From: Flagellimonas okinawensis
GTDB taxonomy: Bacteria; Bacteroidota; Bacteroidia; Flavobacteriales; Flavobacteriaceae
Direction of reading: 5' to 3'
Assembly (NCBI RefSeq): GCF_029194005.1
Contig: NZ_JARFVA010000002.1
Coordinates: forward strand, 62,001 to 126,000
Length of the DNA stretch: 64,000 nt
Translations under genes and position numbers: made by a program
The notes under the pieces: model-generated
Seen by the model: the letters and a program-made list of their open reading frames with translations, nothing else
Told to the model about the DNA's origin: nothing
The model's database searches: none
Shown: positions 63,978 through 64,000 of the stretch, one piece after another
Numbering within the stretch: position 1 is the first letter of the stretch
Layout of the letters: the number at the start of each line of letters is the position of its first letter

Positions 63978-64000
63978 CTTTCCAAAATCTCCAACAATTT

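Noticed and set aside
1..64000. Search for tRNA, rRNA, CRISPR arrays, insertion sequences, prophage or defence genes
   Set aside because: Reading both strands I found no such features; the small repeats lack transposase genes and CRISPR periodicity.

Overview
The window reads as a chromosomal segment of a Bacteroidota member of the family Flavobacteriaceae, possibly a marine Muricauda/Allomuricauda-like genus (the genus is a guess). Supporting signs are a gliding-motility lipoprotein (GldH), a type IX secretion/gliding TPR lipoprotein (SprE/PorW), Bacteroidota-only families (DUF2480, DUF3078, DUF4292, DUF5687, HU-CCDC81/SPOR), an ATP synthase cluster without atpD and atpC, weak Shine-Dalgarno sites, several TTG/GTG starts, and promoters of the Bacteroidota type (TTTG, about 20 nt, TAnnTTTG). 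Nearly all of it is core housekeeping sequence. I see no prophage, CRISPR array, insertion sequence, tRNA or rRNA.

Layout. 1-1.7 kb: 5' end of an M14 carboxypeptidase (-) and hflX (+). 1.9-10.4 kb: a minus-strand SUF iron-sulfur operon, sufA-B-C-D-S-E-SufT-DUF2805-DUF2480, with a DUF3078 outer-membrane protein beyond a pair of intergenic repeats. 10.6-18.6 kb: thiL, a possible structured RNA, a brnQ pseudogene, a methyltransferase, an esterase, Xaa-Pro aminopeptidase, a DUF2721 gene overlapped by a STAS-like gene, and a RimK-type ligase. 18.8-22.2 kb: sdhCAB. 22.3-26.7 kb: Vsr-like nuclease, methionine aminotransferase, a decayed S24 regulator fragment, GNAT, and scoAB. 26.8-30.8 kb: ricT-gldH-pbp1A. 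30.9-35.7 kb: trhO, recA, a lipoprotein, and an ECF sigma factor followed by a TM/beta-barrel protein.

35.9-42 kb: a frameshifted GAF/LytS-type kinase, plsC, trpS, a heavily decayed dprA with a second decayed copy of its 3' end, a SPOR protein and an acyl-CoA thioesterase. 42-48.9 kb: a minus-strand envelope operon (flippase-dUTPase-nucleotidyltransferase-TPR-DUF4292-EnvC-like) plus an aldo/keto reductase. 49-57.8 kb: SprE/PorW, bactofilin, AtpZ, a small membrane protein and atpBEFHAG. 57.9-64 kb: an ABC exporter pair, a PaaE-like flavoprotein reductase, a patatin, and the start of an arsenosugar (ArsS) locus.

The most notable signals are gene decay in otherwise conserved synteny (dprA with six visible lesions, brnQ with an internal deletion, a kinase broken at an A9 tract, an S24 regulator with its catalytic Ser replaced), an approximately 84-nt four-helix cloverleaf-like element after thiL, a dispersed family of short palindromic intergenic repeats that has entered the suf and atp operons, and a 124-nt same-strand out-of-frame gene overlap. 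I did not find a clear new multi-gene defence or metabolic system.
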